Assembly (NCBI GenBank): GCA_903893865.1
Contig: CAITNU010000072.1
Location: forward strand, 1-38,954
Origin: an uncultured Microcaldota archaeon
GTDB taxonomy: Archaea; Micrarchaeota; Micrarchaeia; Norongarragalinales; Norongarragalinaceae
DNA length: 38,954 nucleotides
Direction: 5' to 3'
Below the pieces are notes generated by a model that worked only from the letters and a program-made list of their open reading frames with translations, made no database searches and was not told the DNA's origin. The translations under genes were made by a program, and so were the position numbers. Each line of letters begins with the position of its first letter. The first letter of the stretch is position 1. Positions 9,903 through 17,602 of the stretch are shown here, in pieces.

Positions 9903-10714
9903 TTTATCATCGTTCCGATAACGCTTTTTCCGAGCAGCGCGTCTCGCACGCGCCCTGCGGCGAGCCCATTAACAACTAGTATTTCAGTGTTTTTTGTTAA
10001 TGCTGCGATTTCGCGTAACTTGTTTATTTTTCCGAGCATTCCGCCGGTGACGTCCGCCACAGCGCGGCTTGCGCCCAGCCATTGGCTGACTTCAGCGTAA
10101 TTCTTCTTGTTGATTTCGGGGACGAGCGGAGCAATGCCTGCCGCGGCTTCGTTCGGATTGCCTGCGAATACGCCGTCGACTTCGCCGGCAACCACTATTC
10201 GATTCGGCTTTAATTCTTCGGCGAGGAACGCGAAGATTTCTTCGGTTGGAAGAATGCACATTCCGCGTTTTTCATCTATTGCGACGTCTCCGTAAACGCA
10301 CGGCACGAGTCCGAGCTCCAAGATTTTTTTGAGCGGCGTTAAATCCCATTTGACGATGCGCGATTCGCGCGCGATTGCGCCGGCGCTCGGGTGAATGCTG
10401 CAAGCGTTTACGCCCGCGCTTAGCAGGGCGTTCACGACGATTCGGTTGAGGCGTGCCGCGGCGTCTTGCACTTCCGCGAACCCGCGCACGCTTTGAGGAC
10501 CCAAATAACCCTTATGAGTTTGAAACTTGTGAGCGGGACCGTGAGGAAAACTTCCTCCTCCATTACCAATTATCAATTCGAAGTGTTTGGCTTTGCGGGC
10601 TTCAGCGATTTCGCGGCATAATCGCGCGATTACAGTTGGCCGCGTCGTGAACGGCTTCGTTTTGTCGGTAATGAGCGAGCCGCCGAGCTTGAGGAAAACG
10701 ATTTCGCGCTTCAT
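9899..10714 (-). CDS. ipk: Isopentenyl phosphate kinase
   Basis: FLKLGGSLITDKTKPFTTR, IIGNGGGSFPHGPAHKF, GEVDGVFAGNP, DVTGGMLGKI: amino acid kinase fold of IPK type. Confidence 0.95.
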   Translation of the reverse strand: MKREIVFLKLGGSLITDKTKPFTTRPTVIARLCREIAEARKAKHFELIIGNGGGSFPHGPAHKFQTHKGYLGPQSVRGFAEVQDAAARLNRIVVNALLSAGVNACSIHPSAGAIARESRIVKWDLTPLKKILELGLVPCVYGDVAIDEKRGMCILPTEEIFAFLAEELKPNRIVVAGEVDGVFAGNPNEAAAGIAPLVPEINKKNYAEVSQWLGASRAVADVTGGMLGKINKLREIAALTKNTEILVVNGLAAGRVRDALLGKSVIGTMIK

Positions 10715-10733
10715 GGTAATACCTTCGAATATT

Positions 10734-11309
10734 TCATTTCAGAAAATTGCGGCCTTTCTTGCTTTTGGCTAAAAGCTTTACTGCCAAGCGGAACCAAACC
10801 GCGTACTTCTTGGGTTTCGCGCGGATTTCAGCGAGCGCCTTGCCGGCTTTCAGAAAAATGAGTTTTCCGGAAACCTCTTTCGGGTTCGGCTTGAACTTTC
10901 CCGCGTGCTTGACTACGCTAACCAAGCAGAACTCGTTTTCGCACGTTCCGTCAGGGTAATGCTCCTCGTAAGAAAAACCGCCGAAATGAGTAAACGCGCG
11001 CGGCGCGAAGCCGTACTCTTCTTTGAGGCAGCGGCGTATTGCTTTTTCTTTCGTTTCGCCCGCGAGCACGTGACTGACTGGCGTATCGAGCACGCCGCCG
11101 CCGACTTTGCGGCGCGGCCGCTTGTGGAGAACGAATTCGCCGCGTTCGTTCAAAACGAGGATTGCGAACGCGAGGTGTTTTACTCCCGGAGTCGTGTGCG
11201 CTTCCCACCGCTTGACTTTTGCGCCAGTCAGGCGGCCGCTGGGCGTGGCGGCGTAAAGAACCTGGTTCGCTTTGTGCGCGTCTTTGTGCAAGTTCATAAG
11301 CGTATTCAC
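10734..11309 (-). CDS. IDI-1-like Nudix protein (isopentenyl-diphosphate isomerase family, possibly divergent)
   Basis: LHKRPRRKVGGGVLDTPVSHVLAGETKEKAIRRCLKEEYGF and YEEHYPDGTCENEFCLV resemble type 1 IDI; the usual catalytic Cys position appears substituted. Confidence 0.8.
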   Translation of the reverse strand: MNTLMNLHKDAHKANQVLYAATPSGRLTGAKVKRWEAHTTPGVKHLAFAILVLNERGEFVLHKRPRRKVGGGVLDTPVSHVLAGETKEKAIRRCLKEEYGFAPRAFTHFGGFSYEEHYPDGTCENEFCLVSVVKHAGKFKPNPKEVSGKLIFLKAGKALAEIRAKPKKYAVWFRLAVKLLAKSKKGRNFLK

Positions 11310-11347
11310 GAGCGTGCTTAATTTAAACGTTCGCGAGGAAGCGCCGT

Positions 11348-11809
11348 TTACAAAGCGTATTTTTTTCTCAACGCATTCAATATCGCTTCAGCGTATTTAG
11401 TGTACGAATACGTTTTCCTCGGTTGCAAAGTTTTTTCTTTAATTCCGTGCTTGCTAACGAATTCATCTATAGCTTCTTTGCTAATGGTGGGTGGGAAAAC
11501 AAACACGAACGGCGATTTAAGTGCGTCTATTTTTGTGTGAGTAAGGTAAGCGACGCTAAGGCGCGTAATTCCCGTTTCATCATAGTACGGTCTTAGTGGA
11601 ACTTCTTTAGGAGAAGAAAAAGAAGATATAACGCCAAGGGAAATATTGATTTTTTCTCTCAAATTAGTTTTTTTTTCGATAAGTTTGAGTAGCTCTTGTG
11701 CCAGAATCTGCGACGTACCTGCCCCCGAGTGGCACATACAAATAATGTGCAACTGTTTACCCGAGCCCAATGCGGCTTTTCTAGGTGAATTCATGGGCAA
11801 CACCTTCAA
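11348..11809 (-). CDS. Hypothetical protein with PTS EIIB-like CxxGxGTS loop
   Basis: LHIICMCHSGAGTSQILAQELLKLIEKK near the N-terminus; AT-richer than neighbours. Confidence 0.6.
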   Translation of the reverse strand: MKVLPMNSPRKAALGSGKQLHIICMCHSGAGTSQILAQELLKLIEKKTNLREKINISLGVISSFSSPKEVPLRPYYDETGITRLSVAYLTHTKIDALKSPFVFVFPPTISKEAIDEFVSKHGIKEKTLQPRKTYSYTKYAEAILNALRKKYAL

Positions 11810-12588
11810 ATTTTTTCGTACTTAAAACCGATTTCTTCGAGCGAACGGAGCAGTGAGCTCCGGTTGTCCGCGCCGCAGCCCTTCCAATCGATGAGCGCGC
11901 ACTCGACTGGCTCCGCCGTTGCCGCTATCGCCGCACGAATCGTTTCTGTTCTAACGTTTTCAAGCAAGTGTTTCGGGCAAATGTGCGACGCGGCGTAGCC
12001 TTGCTCGAGCACTTTATCGTAAGAAGGAACATAGTGGCCGCCACCAAACAAAACTGAGACTTTGCCTATGGCGTCGCTCCAGCCTCGCGCGACTTCCTCG
12101 ACGCAACCGGCAGCTAGGCGGCACGCGTCTTCGTTGCGCCACTCGGCTTCAGTGCTGCCGACTTCGATGAAGAGCGAGGGAATCGCGAGCGAGAAAGGCC
12201 CGTGGTGCGTTGCTTCCCGCGCCGCCTCGAATCCTTCGAGGGGGTTGCGGAGAAAGAATTCGCTTGCGGCTTTCAGCGCGAAAGCGCTTGTTTTCGAAAA
12301 ACGCGAGTGTCCCCAATCGCCGGTTGCGTGCGTGGTAAAGCACGGTTTGCCGCTTTCACTGGCGTGCCGCGAGGCGAAAACGAACAAGTCGCTGTAAAAA
12401 TAGTCGCCGATGAATTCGGCTTCGATTAATCGCGAATCGATTTCGACGAGTTCTGCGTAGTCGCTGGACCAGCCTTTGAAAGAGCGGCCGCGCTCCGTCA
12501 CGTCGTGGCGTTGCGCGAATCCGTGCTCGTCGCGAAGCGCGTTCGCGATTCCGCAGCCTGCGACGTCTTGCGTCGAGTAAAATACTAT
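11806..12588 (-). CDS. D-aminoacyl-tRNA deacylase, archaeal DTD2/GEK1 type
   Basis: THATGDWGHSRFSKTSAFALK, REATHHGPFSLAIPSLFIEVGSTEAEW, GGGHYVPSYDKV. The frame is open upstream of the ORF-track GTG (12501), giving PIVFYSTQDVAGCGIANALRDEHGFAQRHD; start placed at ATA 12588 (inferred). Confidence 0.85.
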   Translation of the reverse strand: MVFYSTQDVAGCGIANALRDEHGFAQRHDVTERGRSFKGWSSDYAELVEIDSRLIEAEFIGDYFYSDLFVFASRHASESGKPCFTTHATGDWGHSRFSKTSAFALKAASEFFLRNPLEGFEAAREATHHGPFSLAIPSLFIEVGSTEAEWRNEDACRLAAGCVEEVARGWSDAIGKVSVLFGGGHYVPSYDKVLEQGYAASHICPKHLLENVRTETIRAAIAATAEPVECALIDWKGCGADNRSSLLRSLEEIGFKYEKI

Positions 12589-13292
12589 CGGCGTTTGGTT
12601 TCACCTCTTAGAGTTCTTTGCATCGCTTCGTGTATCGTTTTAGCTATTGTTTCAGCTGTTTTTTCGCTGAAAACACCCTGTCGCTCTGTTTCGCCCACGT
12701 CTATCGTGCGGTGCGTGTATTGTTCTTTTACCCATTTCTGCGTGTTAGGATGCAGTTTTCTCAGAAACTTTTCAATGCCAACGTCTACGTTACGCATTGG
12801 TTTGTATGCCGCAAACAAATCAATGCCGAAATTCATTGGGTTCTCTTCTATTCCGCGAGGATAGCAGTATATTCTTCGATGCAGGTACGACTCGTTGGAT
12901 TCCGTAGCATGAAGCGCCAGGACCAAAGCATTTTCGTGTTTTCGGCGGGCTTCCCTCAAGATTTCCGTAGTTGCTTTATCCATTACTTTTCGTATTAATT
13001 CATCGCTTTTATCATTGGAGTTTATTAGTTTGCGCAACCGCGTTGGCTTTTTTCCAAGCTCCTTAAATCTTCCTAAAACGGTTTGTTCGATGGGCACCTC
13101 GTGGATGATCGTCTCGTAGCCGAGTTCTTGAAATTTTTTTTGCAACGTTTTCGTGAAAGATCTGTAGTGCTCGTTTGGGTGTTCGCCTACGACTAAAACT
13201 ATTTTTCTCGCAGACCACTTGAACTCTTTAGGCCCGCCCAGTACTACTGTAGTGGGCATCCGAGACACTTCATAATTTAGCGCGGGCACCAT
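12585..13292 (-). CDS. Hypothetical protein
   Basis: 235-aa ORF, KIVLVVGEHPNEHYRSFTKTLQKKFQELGYETIIHE...; stop overlaps the start region of the DTD2 gene. Confidence 0.75.
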   Translation of the reverse strand: MVPALNYEVSRMPTTVVLGGPKEFKWSARKIVLVVGEHPNEHYRSFTKTLQKKFQELGYETIIHEVPIEQTVLGRFKELGKKPTRLRKLINSNDKSDELIRKVMDKATTEILREARRKHENALVLALHATESNESYLHRRIYCYPRGIEENPMNFGIDLFAAYKPMRNVDVGIEKFLRKLHPNTQKWVKEQYTHRTIDVGETERQGVFSEKTAETIAKTIHEAMQRTLRGETKRR

Positions 13293-13353
13293 ACCATAAC
13301 CTCAAGTCTTACTGCAAGACGCTTTTATTTAGTAATGAGGGCTAATTGTTTTT

Positions 13354-14154
13354 ATGACTTCCGTTGACGACGACGTGTTCGACCGCCAAAAACGCGTGCG
13401 CGGGTGGAACCAGGACGCGCTCGAGCGTTCGCGCGTTCTCGTAGTCGGCGCGGGTGCGCTAGGCAACGAAGTCTTGAAACTGCTCCTGCAACTCGGTGCG
13501 CGCAAGATTACGATTGTTGATAATGATTCGATAGTCAAAGCCAACCTCAACAGGTGCGTGTTCTTTACCCCAGAAGATGCCGAGCGCGGTACGCTCAAAG
13601 TTGACGCGTTGAAGCGGGAAGCCAAGCGGTTGTTCCCGCAAGCGGATGTCTTGGCGTTGCCTAAACTCATCGAACAGCTCCCAGAAAGTTTTTACGACGG
13701 CTTCGACTGCGCCTTCGGTTGCCTAGACAATTTGGGCGCGCGCTTGCATCTCAACGCTTTCGCTTACGGCAAAGTTCCGCTGATTGATGGTGGGACGACG
13801 GGCTTCCTCGGGAAAGTTCAAGTAGTCGACGCGCCGAGCGCGTGTTTGGAATGCGGTTTGGCTAAGCGCGATTACAAGCTGCTTTGGCTGAAATACTCTT
13901 GCACTGGCGACGAAATCGATTGGTTGAACCCGAAAATGCCCGCGCTGCCGACTACGACGAGCGTAGTCGCGGGAATGCAAGTAGAGGAATTCCTGAAACT
14001 GCTTTTCTCGCAAGCCGAAGGAGCGCCGAAGGACATGTTAGAGGCTGCGGCCGAGCACTCGCTCGTTGGAAAATATTTGCTTTACGACGCGTTGCGGCGC
14101 GAGGCGCGCGTTTTCGAAATCCCGAAGCGCAAGACGTGCCCGGTTCACGGTTAG
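13354..14154 (+). CDS. E1-like ubiquitin-activating enzyme (ThiF/UBA fold)
   Basis: VLVVGAGALGNEVLK, VDNDSIVKANLNRCVFF, CLDNLGARLHLN, IDGGTTGFLGKVQVV, CLEC...CPVH zinc site, candidate catalytic Cys in YSCTGDE (codon 13900-13902). Confidence 0.92.
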   Translation: MTSVDDDVFDRQKRVRGWNQDALERSRVLVVGAGALGNEVLKLLLQLGARKITIVDNDSIVKANLNRCVFFTPEDAERGTLKVDALKREAKRLFPQADVLALPKLIEQLPESFYDGFDCAFGCLDNLGARLHLNAFAYGKVPLIDGGTTGFLGKVQVVDAPSACLECGLAKRDYKLLWLKYSCTGDEIDWLNPKMPALPTTTSVVAGMQVEEFLKLLFSQAEGAPKDMLEAAAEHSLVGKYLLYDALRREARVFEIPKRKTCPVHG

Positions 14155-14882
14155 CGGTGTTTTACTGCGAGTACGGTAGTTTCCATTCCAAAGTATTTGT
14201 TTGGACCGCTGCGAACATTCAAGTCCCTACTCAATAATGTTCTTCTAACGCGGTTCCTTACAGGTTTAAGGTAATAAAACAGGCCTAAAACATGACTTGA
14301 GTATGCATTTGTTCCGCCGCGTTTTACTATCGCGAAACCCGCGGTTTGCAGTTCTTGCTCGAGTTTTCTTCTAGTAAGTTCCGCCATTCTTCCGTAAGCC
14401 CATCGTCCAGTTATTTGTTGAATCGCTTTGTTGGTGCGATACGGAATACTTTCTGGATTTGGAACGGTTATAACCAATCTTCCTCCCGGTTTTAGTTTTT
14501 TGTATATTTGCCCAAGTATTTTGAGGCGGTCTCTTTCACGGTGATGTTCAATCATGCCTTCCGAGTAGAACGCATCGACGGTTTCCATCGGAATATCAAG
14601 TCGCATCGCATTCCCGCGAATTATTTGTGCATCCACGTTTAACCCGCGTGCTGTTTTTGCGGCTTGTTTTAGTGCTTCTTGACTTTCATCAACTAGAATC
14701 AAGCGGGCGTTCGTTTTGGCTGCAAACCGGATAGTTCCTTCGGCTCTTCCACAACCAACGTCGACAAGCACTTTATTCCCCATTTCTGGTAAAAGAGTTA
14801 GTAATGTTATGAGGTTTCTTTGTGGACGTCCTGGCAATTGCTTGTTTGACCGCCAAAACTCGTCCCAATCGTGTTGCGCCAT
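14151..14882 (-). CDS. Class I SAM-dependent methyltransferase
   Basis: VLVDVGCGRAEGTIRFAAKTNARLILVDESQEAL, IIRGNAMRLDIP, LKPGGRLVITVPNPES; ATG at 14882, just after the RING-like gene stop. Confidence 0.88.
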   Translation of the reverse strand: MAQHDWDEFWRSNKQLPGRPQRNLITLLTLLPEMGNKVLVDVGCGRAEGTIRFAAKTNARLILVDESQEALKQAAKTARGLNVDAQIIRGNAMRLDIPMETVDAFYSEGMIEHHRERDRLKILGQIYKKLKPGGRLVITVPNPESIPYRTNKAIQQITGRWAYGRMAELTRRKLEQELQTAGFAIVKRGGTNAYSSHVLGLFYYLKPVRNRVRRTLLSRDLNVRSGPNKYFGMETTVLAVKHR

Positions 14883-14890
14883 ATTAAAAC

Positions 14891-15988
14891 CTAGAACACG
14901 TTTTTGAGTTGCTTCACGGCTTCTTCCGAGCGAGCGTCCATCGCGAGCTTTAACTTCTTTCCGCAGCGAACGCAATTGCCGCCGCGCTCGTCAGCCGCCA
15001 GCGTTTCGTAGCAGTCCTTGTGGTAAGCAGCTCCGCAGAAGCAGTGCCCGTACTTTGCGGTTGCACCCGCGCTTGCGGCGCTGGCGCCGACAGCGATTTT
15101 GAATGGCGCGCGACAGAGTTCGCAGACCTCCGTTTCCCCGACTCGCATCGCCGCGCCTTTAGCGATTTCCGCTTCGAGCGCTTTCTTTAGTTCAACCTCG
15201 TTTTTGGAAACCGCATCGACTTCGAGCGGCGGATGCGGCTTGAATTCCTTTTTCGGCGTTTGCTTGAACGGTTGCTTTAGTTTTTGCTCTTTCTGTTCCT
15301 TTTGCTCTCTCGGCTTGGCTTGCGCTCCGTTCGGTGCGCCTTTCTTGAACGCGTCCTCGAGGTCGATTTCTTTTTCCTTTTCGCCGAGCGACGCGCTGAA
15401 CAGTTCGCGTTCTTCGGACATCGCGCGCTGCAACACATCCTTCTCCATGCCTTCCTTCTTTTCTTTTTCGCGCTGCTCTTCCTCCGTCTTCAGCAGCGTT
15501 TGCCTCGCGTCCCAAACAACGTTCGCGGCGTTCGCAGCCTCTTCCGCTTCGCCTGCTTTTTCCAAGGTTTTTTTGAAGAAACTCGAGAAAACGTCGAAGC
15601 CCTTAACGGTGAAGCTCAAATAATCGTTGTCGAATTTTCCGCGCACGAGCAATCCTTCTTCGCACAAGCGCGAGAGCTCGGCCTCGAACTCGCCCGCGTC
15701 GACTCGCAGCGCATCGCGAATGTTTTGCGCGCTTCGCTCGCCTCGCACGACTAGTTTCGCTATGGTCTTGTCGAACTTCGAAACAACGAATTTTTTCTTG
15801 CGGGGCTTGCGGGCAGCCTTCGGCTTTTCGGTTTTTTCAGTTGTTTCGCTTGTCTCGGCGGTTTTCGGAATCACTTGCGTTTCGTCAGCGGCAAGCGGCA
15901 CATCGATTAACGATTTAAGTTTCGCCTCGCGCTTTCGCTTGGGCTTCTGCGGTTCGAATGAAGGCAATGGTTCCATTGTTTTAATCAC
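14891..15988 (-). CDS. Winged-helix protein with C-terminal RING/PHD-like zinc finger; candidate E3 ligase
   Basis: C-terminus CELC-x22-CFC-x4-H-x2-C-x13-CVRC (C4HC3 order); N-terminal winged-helix-like segment FDKTIAKLVVRGERSAQNIRDALRVDAGEFEAELSRLCEEGLLVRG. Confidence 0.78.
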   Translation of the reverse strand: MIKTMEPLPSFEPQKPKRKREAKLKSLIDVPLAADETQVIPKTAETSETTEKTEKPKAARKPRKKKFVVSKFDKTIAKLVVRGERSAQNIRDALRVDAGEFEAELSRLCEEGLLVRGKFDNDYLSFTVKGFDVFSSFFKKTLEKAGEAEEAANAANVVWDARQTLLKTEEEQREKEKKEGMEKDVLQRAMSEERELFSASLGEKEKEIDLEDAFKKGAPNGAQAKPREQKEQKEQKLKQPFKQTPKKEFKPHPPLEVDAVSKNEVELKKALEAEIAKGAAMRVGETEVCELCRAPFKIAVGASAASAGATAKYGHCFCGAAYHKDCYETLAADERGGNCVRCGKKLKLAMDARSEEAVKQLKNVF

Positions 15989-16457
15989 GCTTTCTTGCGA
16001 TTACTGCGTAACTCGCTTCGCGACACTCGCCGCCGGCGTCAAGCTTGAACACGCGCTTTTCGCGGTTGACTGGATCGATTACTAACGCGACTTGAAAATT
16101 TTCCTGAAAAAAAGCGCGTTGCGCTTTCTCGTCCGCCGAACTCATAAAGCAGCCGTAGCCCGGGTGCGAGTGGCACCAGCCGACAATGATTTTACCGTCG
16201 CGCTTTGCGAGGCTTGAAGCGATTTCAGCTATTCCCTCGCTTTCGAGGCGCGTCGTCGCTGCGGTGCTGTTGTTTTTTCCAGTGAGGTAATCGCTGACGA
16301 CGACGAATTCGCTTCCCTCCCAAACGCCTGCTTCGCCTGCGAGCAAACCCATTGCTTCGTTGCCGCTTTCAGCTGCTGTTTCGAAATGCTTTAGCGCTTT
16401 GCGCAGCGCGCGTTCCTCAATGTACGCCTCAAAAATTTGCTTCATTATTTTTTTCAA
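15981..16457 (-). CDS. JAMM/MPN+ metalloprotease (Rpn11-like deubiquitinase candidate)
   Basis: MGLLAGE plus WCHSHPGYGCFMSSADEKAQ = HxH-x7-S-x2-D zinc motif. Confidence 0.92.
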   Translation of the reverse strand: MKKIMKQIFEAYIEERALRKALKHFETAAESGNEAMGLLAGEAGVWEGSEFVVVSDYLTGKNNSTAATTRLESEGIAEIASSLAKRDGKIIVGWCHSHPGYGCFMSSADEKAQRAFFQENFQVALVIDPVNREKRVFKLDAGGECREASYAVIARKRD

Positions 16458-16503
16458 CCGTTTTAGTTTTTCGGTGCAGCGTTTTCTGTTCGGGGGTTTC
16501 GTT

Positions 16504-17226
16504 TTACTGGAAGCCGAAGGCCGCCTTGAGTTTGCCGAAGAAGCCGAGCTGCTTCTTTTTCTGTTCTTCGTGCTGCAGCCAAAGCCTGCGCGCTTCCTCG
16601 ACGCGCACTTCCTTGCTCGCCTGCTCTAGAGTCGCGTTAAACGGCGTGCCCGGCTGCGGCACGGTAGGCCAAACGTCTCGCGACGCCTGCTCGTTCATTT
16701 TCTCGATGATTTTCGGCGTTCCTTTTTCCTCGGGTTTAAGCACAGGCTCGGTAATACTTTTGATGACCGGCCTTTTCTTCTCCGGCGCGGCGGGTTTCTC
16801 GACCTCGACGAGGCTCTCTTCTTCTTCCTGTTCTTCTTTTTCTTCCGCGGTTTCTTCCTGCGGTTCCTCCTCGTTTTCTTCTTTCGCTTCATCTTTTTCT
16901 TCAACCGCTTCCGCCGCAGGTGCTTCCGTCGGCGTTTGTTTTTCCCGCATCTCTTCCGCAGTCAGTTCAGTAAGCGATTCTTTCGGCGCCTCTTTAGGCT
17001 CGGGCGTTTCTTGCATTTGTTCTCGCGCTTCTTCAGGCGTTTCTTCCGCCGCGCCTATTGCTTCGCGCACGAGCTCGTCCTGCCGTCGCAGCGCCGCTTC
17101 AGGATGTGTTTTCAGGTATTCGCCGCGCTGCGCTTCCCACGCTTCCAGCGTCTCGTCGCTGACTACGCGGACGATTCGCGGTTTTTTCGTGGATGGCGTC
17201 GTTTGCGCGTCGTTTTCTTCGCTCAT
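16504..17226 (-). CDS. Acidic Glu/Pro-rich protein of unknown function in the ubiquitin locus
   Basis: 240-aa ORF upstream of the JAMM gene on the same strand; low-complexity acidic middle flanked by more structured ends (RIVRVVSDETLEAWEAQRGEYLKTHPEAAL... and EARRLWLQHEEQKKKQLGFFGKLKAAFGFQ). Confidence 0.75.
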   Translation of the reverse strand: MSEENDAQTTPSTKKPRIVRVVSDETLEAWEAQRGEYLKTHPEAALRRQDELVREAIGAAEETPEEAREQMQETPEPKEAPKESLTELTAEEMREKQTPTEAPAAEAVEEKDEAKEENEEEPQEETAEEKEEQEEEESLVEVEKPAAPEKKRPVIKSITEPVLKPEEKGTPKIIEKMNEQASRDVWPTVPQPGTPFNATLEQASKEVRVEEARRLWLQHEEQKKKQLGFFGKLKAAFGFQ

Positions 17227-17326
17227 TTCCCTCTCCCGAAAGCGATTAAAGCAAACGCATTAATAGCAGTTTCGCTTTCCAATAAACGTCGTTAGGTTTT
17301 TCGAATAGTTTTCAGAGGTGGTCTGC

Positions 17327-17572
17327 ATGGCGAACGAATTTAATATCACGGTGACTCACACTACGAGCGGCAAGGAAGTCGTCGTGGCAGTCGAGCCGGA
17401 ATTCACGGTAGGCTCGATTTTAGATGTTTTGACTGAAAGCCTCCAGTTGAAGGACCGCTTCGTACTCGCTTCGACCGACAACAAAGTGTTGAATTCCGAG
17501 GCGAAGGTCGCGGACGCGGGGCTCAAGGAGGGCTCGCGTTTGCTGTTGATGCCCGACCCCACCGGCGGCTAA
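17327..17572 (+). CDS. Ubiquitin-like modifier ending in Gly-Gly
   Basis: MANEFNITVTHTTSGKEVVVAVEPEFTVGSILDVLTESLQLKDRFVLASTDNKVLNSEAKVADAGLKEGSRLLLMPDPTGG*; GAGGTG RBS at 17315-17320; beta-grasp-like pattern. Confidence 0.9.
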   Translation: MANEFNITVTHTTSGKEVVVAVEPEFTVGSILDVLTESLQLKDRFVLASTDNKVLNSEAKVADAGLKEGSRLLLMPDPTGG

Positions 17573-17602
17573 AGCAGTCGAATCCCTTAAGAGGTTGCGT
17601 TC

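Noticed and set aside
13354-14154. E1 as MoeB/ThiF or UbaA for molybdopterin, thiamin or SAMP
   Set aside because: Possible in isolation, but the SCTG-type Cys region and co-location with a canonical E2, RING-like protein, JAMM and GG-ended Ubl make a ubiquitin-type role more likely
16352-17263. 303-aa plus-strand ORF, Ser/Cys/Phe-rich
   Set aside because: Antisense of the acidic GAA/GAG-rich gene and the JAMM 5' end; composition is explained by reading Glu codons backwards
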